NCBI RefSeq assembly: GCF_963678635.1
Contig: NC_087065.1
Coordinates: forward strand, 39,869,430-39,933,429
Length of the DNA: 64,000 nucleotides
From: Symsagittifera roscoffensis
Taxonomy: Eukaryota > Xenacoelomorpha > Acoela > Convolutidae
Direction: 5' to 3'
In this document: positions 42,078 through 51,800 of the stretch, piece by piece
Layout of the letters: every line of letters begins with the position of its first letter
Numbering within the stretch: the first letter of the stretch is position 1
The notes under the pieces: generated by a model
What the model saw: the letters and a program-made list of their open reading frames with translations, nothing else
The model's database searches: none
What the model was told of the DNA's origin: nothing
Program-made: the position numbers and the translations under genes

Positions 42078-42443
42078 ATTTAGGCCAAAAAAATTTTTTA
42101 CGCGAAGTAAGAAGAAAATATACGAAGTGAGTCTAGTAGAATTATTGATCGCAGGAGTGAAAGAAAAAATAAAAGCAACTACAGTGAAATCTAGATAATG
42201 CAAAATAATTTTAAAATGTCGCAATTAGGTCGACAAAACATGAGCAGACAAATAATAAATGACAATTTTTTGAAGTGGAGAAATTCCCGTTTGAACAAAA
42301 AACATGTCCTTGTCAGATTCGAACCCAGGACCTTTGCCGTCCCAGGCATTTACGTTGCCTCCAGACAAAGTTTGCGGGGACGCTTAGGAATTTGAATTCA
42401 TAAGAAGTACGATACCAAGTGACTCTGTTAAACAAATTGTTAA
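42078..42443 (-). mobile_element. tRNA-derived SINE family 2, copy 2
   Basis: The minus strand reads TCTGGAGGCAACGTAAATGC, then GGGACGGCAAAGGTCC, then the well-kept B box GGGTTCGAATCTGACA. The tRNA-like part lies at about 42310-42375. This copy is better preserved than 40437-40805. The body matches that copy on both sides. Confidence 0.65.
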
Positions 42444-42510
42444 CCCGAAGTTGGATATTCGAGCTTGTTTATTTATTTGCGTTTACAGAACTAATTTAGT
42501 TTAACATTCA

Positions 42511-42745
42511 GGAAACTTGAAATTTATGACGCCTTTTTCTCAAATTGGGATGATTTTAGACAAAAAAAAACGACGAAGACCAATTTTGCCTGAACTTTTA
42601 ACAAAATTAACATGGTGCCATGTGTTTTGCCAAAATTGGGCCAAAAATTTTGCCTCAAAAACGCCCGTTTTGTTTTTTTTTTCTCAGTCGATCAAAAGTT
42701 ACGCTAAAACTATTTACTCGATAACTCACCAACTTATTGCCATGT
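42511..42745 (+). mobile_element. Diverged copy of the Tc1-like MITE arm
   Basis: TTTTTCTCAAATTGGGATGA, then AACATGGTGCCATG, then AAGTTACGCTAAAACTA follow the same order as in the arm at 8050-8230. Translating the same frame gives FSQIGMILDKK and TWCHVFC, against a matching order in the 7998 element. Terminal CAGTGCTG is not preserved. Confidence 0.5.
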
Positions 42746-42994
42746 GATTTTATAAAATTTTTATTTTACTTTATCTCGATATCAGGTCAATTAAGCCAAA
42801 CATTTGCATTTTATTTTACCGACAGAACAAAACTTATGAAGAAGAAAGTCGACACTCTCAGCAGACACAAGATCAGCTGAAAAAAAAGTGTTATAAAAAA
42901 TCTTTCACGTTGAAAGTACAAACTAAAACTACAAAAGACAACACTTGCAATTGCAAGTACAATTAAAGCATCTTACAGCTCAAGAAAAATCCGC

Positions 42995-43060
42995 GATGTT
43001 TCAATTTAGCCGACAAACCGTGAGCAGACAAACGAAAATCCGACAATAGAACTTTCAGAA
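42995..43060. repeat. Partial SINE family 2 body fragment
   Basis: TTTAGCCGACAAACCGTGAG followed by CAGACAAA matches the AGGTCGACAAAACATGAGCA stretch at about 42228 in the body of family 2. The tRNA-like part is missing. Confidence 0.4.
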
Positions 43061-43166
43061 AAAAAATTAATTGCGTACATGCTGAAAAACACAAGGTCCA
43101 TTTTACTCAAAACAGAATGCTAGTTCCCGATAACAAGAAACTTGCTCTCGCAAGTGTAATAAACGA

Positions 43167-43517
43167 CAGGCGGATCCAGGATTTTCTCGAGGGAGGGGGG
43201 GTCGGTACTCCCAAAGCTCTACAAAGACTGTTTTGGCCAAAATTTCTGCACCGCAGGCTAAATTTTGAAAAAACAGGCCGAAAAAGGCCTTGTTAGGCAC
43301 TTTTTAGAAATTTTGACCAAAAAATACTCGTTTTCTTTTGGCGCGCGTTCTCCACTCATATTTAGTATACATTGGCGCCTCAGAAAAAGTTTATGGTCCG
43401 TTACCAGAAATGGATATCTCAAAATAGTACAAAGAGGGGAGCCTTTAACTCGGCAGGGGTTCGAATCCCTGAGGGGGGGGGGGGGGGGTCGTCCGCCCCC
43501 TTCTAAATCCGCCCATG
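43167..43517 (-). mobile_element. hAT-like non-autonomous element, family E, inverted copy
   Basis: Ends are CAGGCGGATCCAGGATTTTC (left) and CTAAATCCGCCCATG (right), inverse-related. The interior GGCGCGCGTTCTCCACTCA followed by TTGGCGCC is the reverse of the 11758 and 36137 copies. A run of about 16 G follows a perfect arm, CAGGGGTTCGAATCCCTG, at about 43455. Non-coding; the frames 43103-43300 and 43265-43558 are not genes. Confidence 0.65.
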
Positions 43518-43986
43518 GTAATAAATATGAATACCTACTCCGATCATTTCAGATTTGAAAAAAGTTATACCCGAGAAATTCCAAATTCAGTTAATTTCAA
43601 AAGCTATCAATTTTACGGACACGCGTACATCGCAGCAAGGGTAACTTACTTCGTGTCCATTGCATTTACTTATAATTTCTGATAACAGATCAATGTCAAA
43701 CGGACTGGTTTGCACACGCCCAGCATGAACCGATCATGAGAACGCAAGTAAACCGTGCTGGTTATCTGGTTATGGTTTGTCGACAATAGATCGGTTTTTG
43801 CTCTCAGAACTTTGCTCACACGATGAGTCGAAAACTATGTGCTATACAAAAATTTGTCTATTAGAGCTGCTAAATCTCTCATATGCGATGCGATCAATTC
43901 AACTCGTAAACTAACTAAACTATCCAACATTCTCTAGTTCCCATCCCAAAAAACAAGTTTTAAGTTTTTTAGGCATCACATTCCTT
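43518..43986. other. 3' flank of the small membrane-protein gene
   Basis: No additional exon was identified. A polyadenylation signal could not be placed with confidence. Confidence 0.35.
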
Positions 43987-44235
43987 CTAATTTTCCTTTC
44001 CCTGTTCGGCTAAATTTGCATTCGTCTCAACTGTCAGAGTCGATGCCGATATCTGTTTCTCGGCTGCAGGTTGTACCATTATATCTGGGACTAGAATAGA
44101 GTTATCTGACTGTCGTCGTGTCGAACCCCAGTACTTTTTTAGGGAGAAATACACTGCATACCCCAGTAACACTATAAAACCGACGAACCCAATTTTAACT
44201 ATTGTAGATATCACTCGGTCCTCGTTGAATGACAT
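43987..44235 (-). CDS. Small single-pass membrane protein, family unknown
   Basis: 82 codons from an ATG at 44235 in CCGGGATGT to a TAG. Residues 1-13 are polar. Residues about 14-33 form one hydrophobic helix (VGFIVLLGYAVYFSL), immediately followed by basic KKYWGSTRR, so the C-terminal side is expected on the cytosol or matrix face. The remainder is polar. The layout recalls short mitochondrial or ER tail-type proteins, but the second helix of HIG1-type proteins is absent. No family is recognised. The local sequence is less A+T rich than its surroundings, which supports coding. It lies about 790 bp downstream of the ABCB7-like gene on the same strand. It may be a single-exon gene or a terminal exon. 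Confidence 0.5.
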   Translation of the reverse strand: MSFNEDRVISTIVKIGFVGFIVLLGYAVYFSLKKYWGSTRRQSDNSILVPDIMVQPAAEKQISASTLTVETNANLAEQGKEN

Positions 44236-45021
44236 CCCGGACCTAATTTTGTTTCAATATGCTGGAATTTTCTTCGGAAGCGGTAAGCGATTGTTAAATC
44301 TTCAATATTAAGTGATTAAAAAAGAATCTGTTTTTAACATCTATAATAATTTCAGAAATTTTCTTCACTTACAATTAGTAACTTGACTGCTGAGAGGTAG
44401 GTAAAAAACTACATGAAGCGTTTGAAAATTTCACAGATTGGCTTAGTTTTGTTTCAAAGCGATGCCATTGATTTTTTGAGGCTTGTTGTATGGCGAGCAA
44501 ACAAGCACAGCAGCTGTTTCCATTTGCTTAGCACTTTTACTCCTTAATTAACAATTTTCATCTCTGCACTTTTCAGTCAAAGGATATCCAACATGCCAAT
44601 CGTTAAGAGAAGGAGACTTCGAACTGAAATAAAATGTATTCAATTTAGGTCATTATTTACTCAAATACAATTCAAAATCTGTACAAATTCTTTGTTTCAG
44701 TCCGTTTTGCCATTTTGACTGAACAATAAAAAGCAGCTCACTTCTCCAGTTTTCAATGCCAATTTTTGCAGCAACTCTTCGCAAGTATTTTGGCATGGTT
44801 TTAATCCTTTTGTTTGCGTTTTCTAGGTTATGAATGGATGGGAATCATGAGACCAGATCCTAGAAAAACCATCGAAATAAGAACTCAAAGTCTGATATTA
44901 GAAACATGATGCTCCAAAAAAATCATCATGCCATTCACATCTTTTCGCTGCTTTTCAATTGGTGTGCAAAATAATCAATTCAATATAATAATTTTTTTTA
45001 ATTATTGGAGTTTCATTGATT
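44236..45021. other. Interval between the small gene and the ABCB7-like stop codon
   Basis: It should hold the 3' UTR of the ABCB7-like gene and the promoter or 5' UTR of the small gene. TTCCAG at about 44260 on minus could be an acceptor for a 5' UTR exon. No other feature was found. Confidence 0.35.
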
Positions 45022-45216
45022 TCAGTGTTGGCTGTGCCACAGTTTAGAGTAATAGGACGAGTCATCCATCAGGAGAGACTGGTGGCTGCCTGTCTCCACT
45101 ATCCCGCCCCCACTCAACACATTGATCTCATCAGAGTCCGCGATGGTGGACAGTCTGTGTGCAATAAACAGAGAAGTGCGACTGGCCGAAAACTGCTCAA
45201 TCGCCTGCATGATGCT
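45022..45216 (-). CDS. ABCB7: ABCB7/ATM1-like transporter, last exon (H-loop)
   Basis: The exon follows an acceptor GTGTGGTTGTAG and runs in phase 0 for 64 codons to TGA at 45022. It begins SIMQAIEQF and holds RTSLFIAHRLSTIADSDEI, the H-loop (switch) histidine region, and ends YYSKLWHSQH. This matches the end of the ABCB7 nucleotide-binding domain, where mammals have TSIFIAHRLSTV and a terminal MWHTQ region. The mammalian protein has several dozen further residues, so this C-terminus is shorter. ABCB7 of the mitochondrial inner membrane supports export of a sulphur-containing compound needed for cytosolic iron-sulphur assembly. ABCB6 is less likely because FIAHRLST and DSITE fit ABCB7 better. 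Confidence 0.85.
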   Translation of the reverse strand, partial: SIMQAIEQFSASRTSLFIAHRLSTIADSDEINVLSGGGIVETGSHQSLLMDDSSYYSKLWHSQH

Positions 45217-45399
45217 CTACAACCACACGACACTCATCAAAACCCAATACACTATGGCAAACAAATTACAATCAAAAACAAAAATCTTCATTTTGGACCA
45301 GATAAAATTGAGACACGTGCGCACCGAGAGAAAATCTCAAACATAGCCAACTGACAGTTGGAAAAGAGTAATGAACGCAAGGAAACTGAAAAAAAAACT

Positions 45400-45590
45400 T
45401 GTTTTTTTTTCCCAAAAATCTTTAACTTTTGAATTTCGAAAAAATAGATGGCCTTAAAGCTCTTTGAATTTGTGGTACAATTTATGATGGACACTTTTTT
45501 TGTTAAAATTAACCCAATTTGAGAAAACTGGATCAATAGGTAAAACTTATTTCGCTGGGAAATCTGATAATAAATTTCCATTTTCGAAAT
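45400..45590 (-). mobile_element. Diverged Tc1-like MITE arm in the ABCB7-like intron
   Basis: On minus, GTTTTCTCAAATTGGGTTAA and the following AAAAAGTGT-type text follow the arm sequence at 8050-8095. The frame reads FSQIGLILTKK, like FSQIGMILDKK at 42540. Only a part is recognisable. Confidence 0.35.
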
Positions 45591-45974
45591 TAGAATTCGA
45601 TCACGTTTTTCGTGATGTTTACAATTTTGCTGTTCGATAAGGGAGTTTGCCTTCCTTTTAACAAAAGAAATTCACTGAACTTAAAAAGAAATCGCAAAAT
45701 CACAAGTCAAACCGCGAAAAATAAAAAAAAATCAGCAAGACCTATATAAGAGTACTCACTAAGTTCATTACTCTTAAATAGCATGTGTCACCCAAAAATT
45801 AGTTGAAAAATCATTCGGCTATTGGCTTTCCGTTCACAGTTAAAAAAATATTGAGTAAACATTGGCTAGAAATTTTTAAAGGATCGTCAGTTAAAAATCA
45901 TAAAAAAATCATAAAAACAAGTTCCACCTCAGTATCTATAATGAACAGTATGAATTAGTCTACGATACACTTAC

Positions 45975-46078
45975 ATGTTCTGTGATGCTGTCTAGAGATG
46001 AAGTGGCTTCGTCAAACAGCAGAATTGGAGGATTCTTCAACATGCACCTCGCAATTGCCACTCGCTGCTTCTCGCCGC
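45975..46078 (-). CDS. ABCB7: ABCB7/ATM1-like transporter, exon with signature motif and Walker B
   Basis: 104 nt between an acceptor GGCTTGTAG at 46079 and a donor CAT/GTAAG at 45974. Its first two bases finish a glycine begun in the upstream exon, giving [14 protein letters not shown] across the splice. Then comes the Walker B stretch [12 protein letters not shown] with its D-loop, and SITEH. Joined to the last exon it reads SITEHSIMQAIEQF, aligned with SITEETILGAMKDV of mammalian ABCB7. All residues needed for ATP binding and hydrolysis are present, which argues against a pseudogene. The open frame on the opposite strand (45982-46269) is a shadow. Confidence 0.9.
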
Positions 46079-46534
46079 CTACAAGCCACAAAATAGCAAC
46101 AAACATACCTGATTCATTTTATTTACCAGGCGCAATCATTCATTCATACAATTATTCATCTACTTTTGTCGATGATTACACGTTCGAAGGATCACTCTAC
46201 TCGAGTGTGGGTAGTATTTTACCCGTGCGAAATCAGGTACCACACACACACGTCGTACGAAATCGGTGATATTTGATTAATAAACTCTTTCAGTCGTGAT
46301 TCGAGCTGTTTAAAAACTTCGAGCTGTACTTAAATTAAGAAAACATGACCCGAATTTTTTTTGTTTACACTACATTTGAACTTTAAAATGACAGTTAATG
46401 TGACATTTTATTCAGATTAAGTGACCTACTATTTTCATACGTCATTAGCCTTTCTTTTAACAAAGGAAATAAACTAAATTAAAAATAAATCATGTCAAAC
46501 CACGAAAATAAACAAATTTGAGCGTGAACAAATT

Positions 46535-47165
46535 TTACACAACAGAGGCGAAACGAGAACACGACAAAAAAGCAACTTTATAAAGTGAAAAGATAGAAAT
46601 AAGCCTCGAATTAGTATAACTTTGCTACGTATGGGCTTCGAACCCAAAAATTGGAGCCTCACGCCCAGTCTTCTGAGCCACGAACGGTTAACAACCGGCA
46701 AACACTAGTCACAAATAAAGAAGCTACATATGCTAACAAATTGCCAATCGATGCAGCAAAAGTGTCACCAAATACAAATAGACACAATTTTGCTAGTAAT
46801 AGTTTGGAATATATCAAACTGAAGGCATCCACACTAATTTTGCATGAAATAAATTGGAAAGAGCAAAGCCGCATTATGTATAAGTTATGCATTTTAGAAA
46901 ATTGCTAGATATATTGAGTTAGAACATTTCTGAAATCGAGTTTTTATTTTTGGTGTGTTGTTTGATTTTAAGTGCATTTTTCGGTTCATTTGATGAAATT
47001 AAAAGGTATCAACTGTGTTAACTTATTACTATTCGAATGTCCAAGCACATGCTATCAAAAAGCCGTAAAGTGCCCTAAAAGTGGCACCAACTTTTGCGAC
47101 TTAGGTTAGAAAAAAAAGAATACTCGAAGTATAACACTAACGCTCACAAAAATTAGCTAATGTAA
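46535..47165 (-). mobile_element. tRNA-derived SINE family 1, copy 2, with internal extra DNA
   Basis: The best-kept tRNA-like part of the family lies on minus at about 46690-46628: CGTGGCTCAGAAGACTGGGC (A box), then GCGTGAGGCTCC, then TTGGGTTCGAAGCCCATA (B box). Left and right bodies match 33783 and 47541, but about 250 bp of extra sequence lies between 46800 and 47085. Confidence 0.65.
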
Positions 47166-47540
47166 CCAATCACATGGTTATCATAAAAAAGCGATTAAAT
47201 TATTTCAAAATGGTTAATTTTAGATAACTTGTTCAGAAAACAAATGAGTAAAACAGCGAGTAAATAAGGAGATAAGTGACTCATCACAGCTTGAACAAGT
47301 CATCAGATCCTCCAGCAGAAAAATTGATCTTTTTTATTCAACATCAAAACATCGAGCATCAACTTTCAGATGGTTGATCAATATGACAACCCAATCAATA
47401 AGCCGAGAGATTCCTAACAATGAAAAAGCAGTCGTCTGAATTCCGCAGAGAAAAAAGACAGCCGGTTAATGTGAAGAATCCAAAATCATTCATTAATCAA
47501 TCGTTTCGAGCTTATAAAAAAGAAAAGTCAAAATTCAAAC

Positions 47541-47932
47541 ACAAAGGCGAATTTGCGCTTCGCAAACGTTAGCGAGAACACGACAAAAAGCAGCTCTAGA
47601 TTTCTAAAAAGTGGAATAAGAAAAGGTAAAAATATGCCTTGACTTAGGAGAAACTCGGCGACATCTGGCTCTCAAACCTATGACCTATTGCGACCCAGAA
47701 TGTTTGCGCCTCACACATTCAACACTCAGCCACGGACGCTTAGTCTATGACAAATACTAGCCACAAGTAAAGCCGAGAACAGATGCTATTAAATTTCCAA
47801 TGTTACAGATCGGGATTATATCAAAAAGGCACAAAAGAGAACATTTTTAATGAACAATTTTATTTGCGAGTTAGATTAGAACAAAAGAAGGTTCGTACTA
47901 AAACACTAGCTGCTCGCTAGCGTAAATAATTG
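47541..47932 (-). mobile_element. tRNA-derived SINE family 1, copy 3
   Basis: Collinear with 33783-34165. On minus the A-box region GTCCGTGGCTGAGTGTTGAA and the B-box-like TAGGTTTGAGAGCC lie at about 47738-47664. The left end has TGCGCTTCGCAAACGTTAGC and AACACGACAAAAAGCAGC. Confidence 0.65.
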
Positions 47933-48144
47933 CCCTGAAAAAAATCATCAAGACCTATATAAGAGTCTTAGCTACATTCATCGAATCTAAAAAGGACAAG
48001 TTTTCGTCTTCATTTTGGGCTTTTAAAATTATTATAGCTCACGCCTACTGAATTCAAAAATCGAAGAAAATAAAAAAACAGGGCCTAAACAAGTAAAATT
48101 AGCCTAGATTTTATAAATTTTATAAAATGCAAAGTACTGCTTGC

Positions 48145-48613
48145 CTGACAACTTGAGACCTCTTTCGCCTACTTCCGTTTGATAACCATTTGGTAATGTC
48201 CTCACAGTATGATGTAAGTTAGCCAATTCAGCAGCACGAACCACTTCTTCGTCTGAACAATCTACGCTCCCATATCGGATATTATAGTCTAACGTATTGT
48301 GAAATAGCACCGTTTCCTGAGGCACGACTCCTAGATTCGTTCTCAATGAGTTTAAATCTACGTCTTGAATATCTTGACCATTAATTAATATTCTTCCCAT
48401 CCAGGGATCATAGAATCGAAACAACAGTCTGATGATGGTACTCTTGCCGCAACCACTGCCTCCAACGAACGCAACTTTCTTGTTGGACGGTACTACGAAC
48501 GACAACCTGTTGCAGATTGGATCTGAGCCTTGTATGTAGCCAAAAGTCACATTGTCGAATTCCACCATGGCTTGTTCGCGTGATATGATTAACGGCGGTG
48601 CGTGTTCTTTGTT
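48145..48613 (-). CDS. ABCB7: ABCB7/ATM1-like transporter, exon with Walker A and Q-loop
   Basis: 469 nt. The exon starts in phase 0 after the acceptor CTACTAATTTTAG at 48614. It encodes NKEHAPPLII, then MVEFDNVTFGY (A-loop region), VGGSGCGKSTIIRLLFRF (Walker A), VVPQETVLFHNTLDYN (Q-loop) and EVGERGLKLSG, ending one base into the next glycine codon. The order and wording follow the start of the ABCB7 nucleotide-binding domain. The internal ATG at 48568 is not a start, since homology continues upstream of it. Exons for the six-helix membrane domain and the mitochondrial presequence are not found in the rest of the window, which is satellite DNA. Confidence 0.9.
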
Positions 48614-48898
48614 CTAAAATTAGTAGAACACTATAAATTTCAAACTAAATATTTTTAAGCGCATAAAAACGAGCTAGTTAAAGATTTGAACCTAATTCCT
48701 CATCCTCCAACTGCGAATGTTTTTGTAACGTAAGCTCATACTGTCCAATTAACAAAATCGGACAGCGAGCCCGAATTGTGAGCCGACTGACTATTCAGGT
48801 TATTCGAAACACACTTGGTTTTCATACTTAACGTCGTAAAGTCATGCGCTACACAATTTCAAGTGATAGTGACTTGAGGTGTGCAGGTAGGGGGGATT
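48614..48898. other. Intron start upstream of the last recognised ABCB7-like exon
   Basis: A moderately A+T-rich interval between the Walker A exon and the satellite. No exon for the membrane domain can be read here on the minus strand. Confidence 0.5.
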
Positions 48899-51800
48899 CC
48901 AAGAAAATCACAAATAAATAACCCAAACTGACGCCTAAAAGGAAAAAGCAATTCTACAAAGGATCTGGGAAGTTTTTAAAAAACTTTCGTGAGTCAAATA
49001 CTACATTTGTCGCGCACTTTTTTACGCAAGTTAAACAACCACGTCCAAGAAATGCACAAAAAATATACCCCAGATTGATACAGAAGTGGAAAATTCATTT
49101 CTGCAAAGGATCTGGGATTTGATTTAACAATTAACAAAGTGGCTCAAATGCTAGATTTATCTTTTATTTCGCTAATTAAATATTCACGTCCAAGAAATGC
49201 ACAAAAAATATACCCCAGATTGATGCAGAAAAGGAAAAACCATTTCTGTAAAGGATCTAGGATTTGATTTAACAATTCACATAGTTAGATGTTAGATTTC
49301 TCGAGCAATTTATTATGCTAGTTAGACACTCATCAACCAAGAAATGAACAAAAAATCTACCCCAAATTGATAAAGAAGTTAGAATTAATTTCGGCAAAGG
49401 ATCTGAGATTTGATTTAACAATTCACAAAGTGGCTCAAACGCTAGATTTGTCGAGCATTTTATTACTCTAGTTATATATTCACGTCCAAGAAATGCACAC
49501 AAAAAACAAACCCCAGATTGATACAGAAGTGGAAAAAACATTTATGCAAAGAATCTGGGATTTGATTTAACAATTCACATGGTGACTCAAATGTTAGATT
49601 TTTCGAGAACTTTATTAGGCTAGCTAAATGATCAAGTCCAAGAAAGACGCAAAAAAAACCCCACATTGATACACAAATAAAAAAAATTATTTCTGCAGAG
49701 GATCAGGGTTTTGTTATAACAGTTAACAGTGGCTTACATGCTAGATAAGTTAAGCATTTTATCAGGCAAAACTTACAATTAGCTTCAAGAAATGCACAAA
49801 TTTTATAGCCCAGGCTGTTGTAGAAGTGGAAAACTCAATTCTGCGAAAAACCTGGGAAATAATTTATTAGTTTTTAATGTGGGGCAAATAGTAGTTTTAT
49901 CGAGTACTTTATTACGCAAGTTAACAATCACGTCCAAAAAATTCCCTTATAAAATAGCTCAAACTGATGCTGCAGAAGGCAAATATCAATTCTGTCAAAA
50001 ATCTAGGAAGTATTTTCAGAGTTCACATAGTGAGTCAAATACTAAATTTGTGGAGAACTTTATTACGCAAGTAAAAACTCACGACCAAGAAACGCACAAA
50101 TGATATACCCCAAATTGATACAGAGATGAAAAAATCATTTCTGTAAAGGATCTGGGATTTGATTTAACAATTCACAAAGTGGCTGCTCAAATGCTAGATT
50201 TGCCGAGCATTTTATAACCCTAGTTAAACATTCACGTCGACGAAAAAAAGAAAAAAAATACCCCAGATTGATAAAAAAAGTTGAAAATTCATTTCTGCAA
50301 TGATCTGAGATTAGATTCCACAATTCCATCAGTGGCTCAAATGCTAGACTTGTCGGGCACCTTATTACGCAAGTTAACAATCATATCCAAAATGCACAAA
50401 TTAAATAGCTCAAACTGATGCTGCAGAAGTGTAAAAATCAATTCTGTAAAAAATCTGGGAAGTAATTTAACAGTTTACACAATGAGTCAAAACTAAATTA
50501 GTGGAAAACTTCATTACGTAAGTTGAACACTCACGTCCAAGAAATGCACAAATGATATACCCCAAATTGATACAGAGGTGAAAAATCATTTCTGTAAAGG
50601 ATCTGGGATTTGATTCAAAAATTGACCACGTGGCTCAAATACTAGATTTGTCGAGCAGTTTAAAAAGCTTGTCACATATTCACGTCCAAGAAATGCACAA
50701 AAAAACCACAGATTGATACAGAAGTTGAACATTCATTTCTGCAAAGGATCTGGGATTAGATTCCACAATTCAAATAGTGGCTGAAATGCTAGACTTGTCG
50801 AGCATTTTATTACGCTAGTTAAATTTTCACGTCCATGAAATGCACAAAAAAAGCCCCACATTGATACACAAATTAAAAAAATCATTTCTGCAGAGGATCA
50901 GGGTTTTGTTTTAACAGTTAACAGTGGCTTACATGCTAGATAAGTTAAGCATTTTATCAGGCAAAATTTACAATTAGCTTCAAGAAATGCACAAATTTTA
51001 TAGCCCAGGCTGTTGTAGAAGTGGAAAACTCAATTCTGCGAAAAACCTGGGAAATAATTTATTAGTTTTTAATGTGGGGCAAATAGTAGTTTTATCGAGT
51101 ACTTTATTACGCAAGTTAACAATCACTTCCAAAAAATTCACTAATAAAATAGCTCAAACTGATGCTACAGAAGGCAAATATCAATTCTGTCAAAAATCTA
51201 GGAAGTATTTTCAGAGTTAACATAGTGAGTCAAATACTAAATTTGTGGAGAACTTTATTACGCAAGTAAAAACTCACGACCAAGAAACGCAAAAATGATA
51301 TACCCCAAATTGATACAGAGGTGAAAAAATCATTTCTGTAAAGGATCTGGGATTAGATTTAACAATTCACAAATTGGCTGCTCAAATGCTAGATTTGCCG
51401 AGCATTTTTTATAACCCTAGTTAAACATTCACCTCGAAGAAAAAAAAAAGAAAAAAACACCCCAGATTGATAGAGAAGTTGAAAATTCATTTCTGCAAAG
51501 GATCTGGGATTAGATTCCACAATTCCAATAGTGGCTCAAATGCTAGACTTGTCGGGCACTTTATTAAGCAAGTTAACAATCATATCCAAAATGCACAAAT
51601 TAAATAGCTCAAACTGATGCTGCAGAAGTGTAAAAATCAATTCTGTAAAAAATCTGGGAAGTATTTTAACAGTTTACACAATGAGTCAAAACTAAATTTG
51701 TGGAAAACTTTATTCCGTAAGTTGCACACTCACGTCCAAGAAATGCACAAATGATATACCCCAAATTGATACAGAGGTAAAAAAATCATTTCTGTAAAGG

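Larger units (their letters stand above)
46079..48144 (-). other. GC-AG intron of the ABCB7-like gene
   Basis: The upstream exon ends TTGTCAG and the intron begins GCAAGC (48144-48139), not GT. The far end is a normal AG at 46080-46079. Joining at these points gives TTG TCA GGC GGC GAG AAG, the expected LSGGEK motif, while no GT nearby gives an open frame. The intron carries two SINE family 1 copies. Confidence 0.85.

Noticed and set aside
43440-43475. tRNA T-arm-like CAGGGGTTCGAATCCCTG
   Set aside because: Only a T arm is present, with no D arm, anticodon arm or acceptor stem around it. The same palindrome recurs, changed, in another family E element, so it belongs to that transposon.
45016-45354. 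112-codon plus-strand frame over the last ABCB7-like exon
   Set aside because: It is the antisense of a strongly conserved ABC transporter exon.
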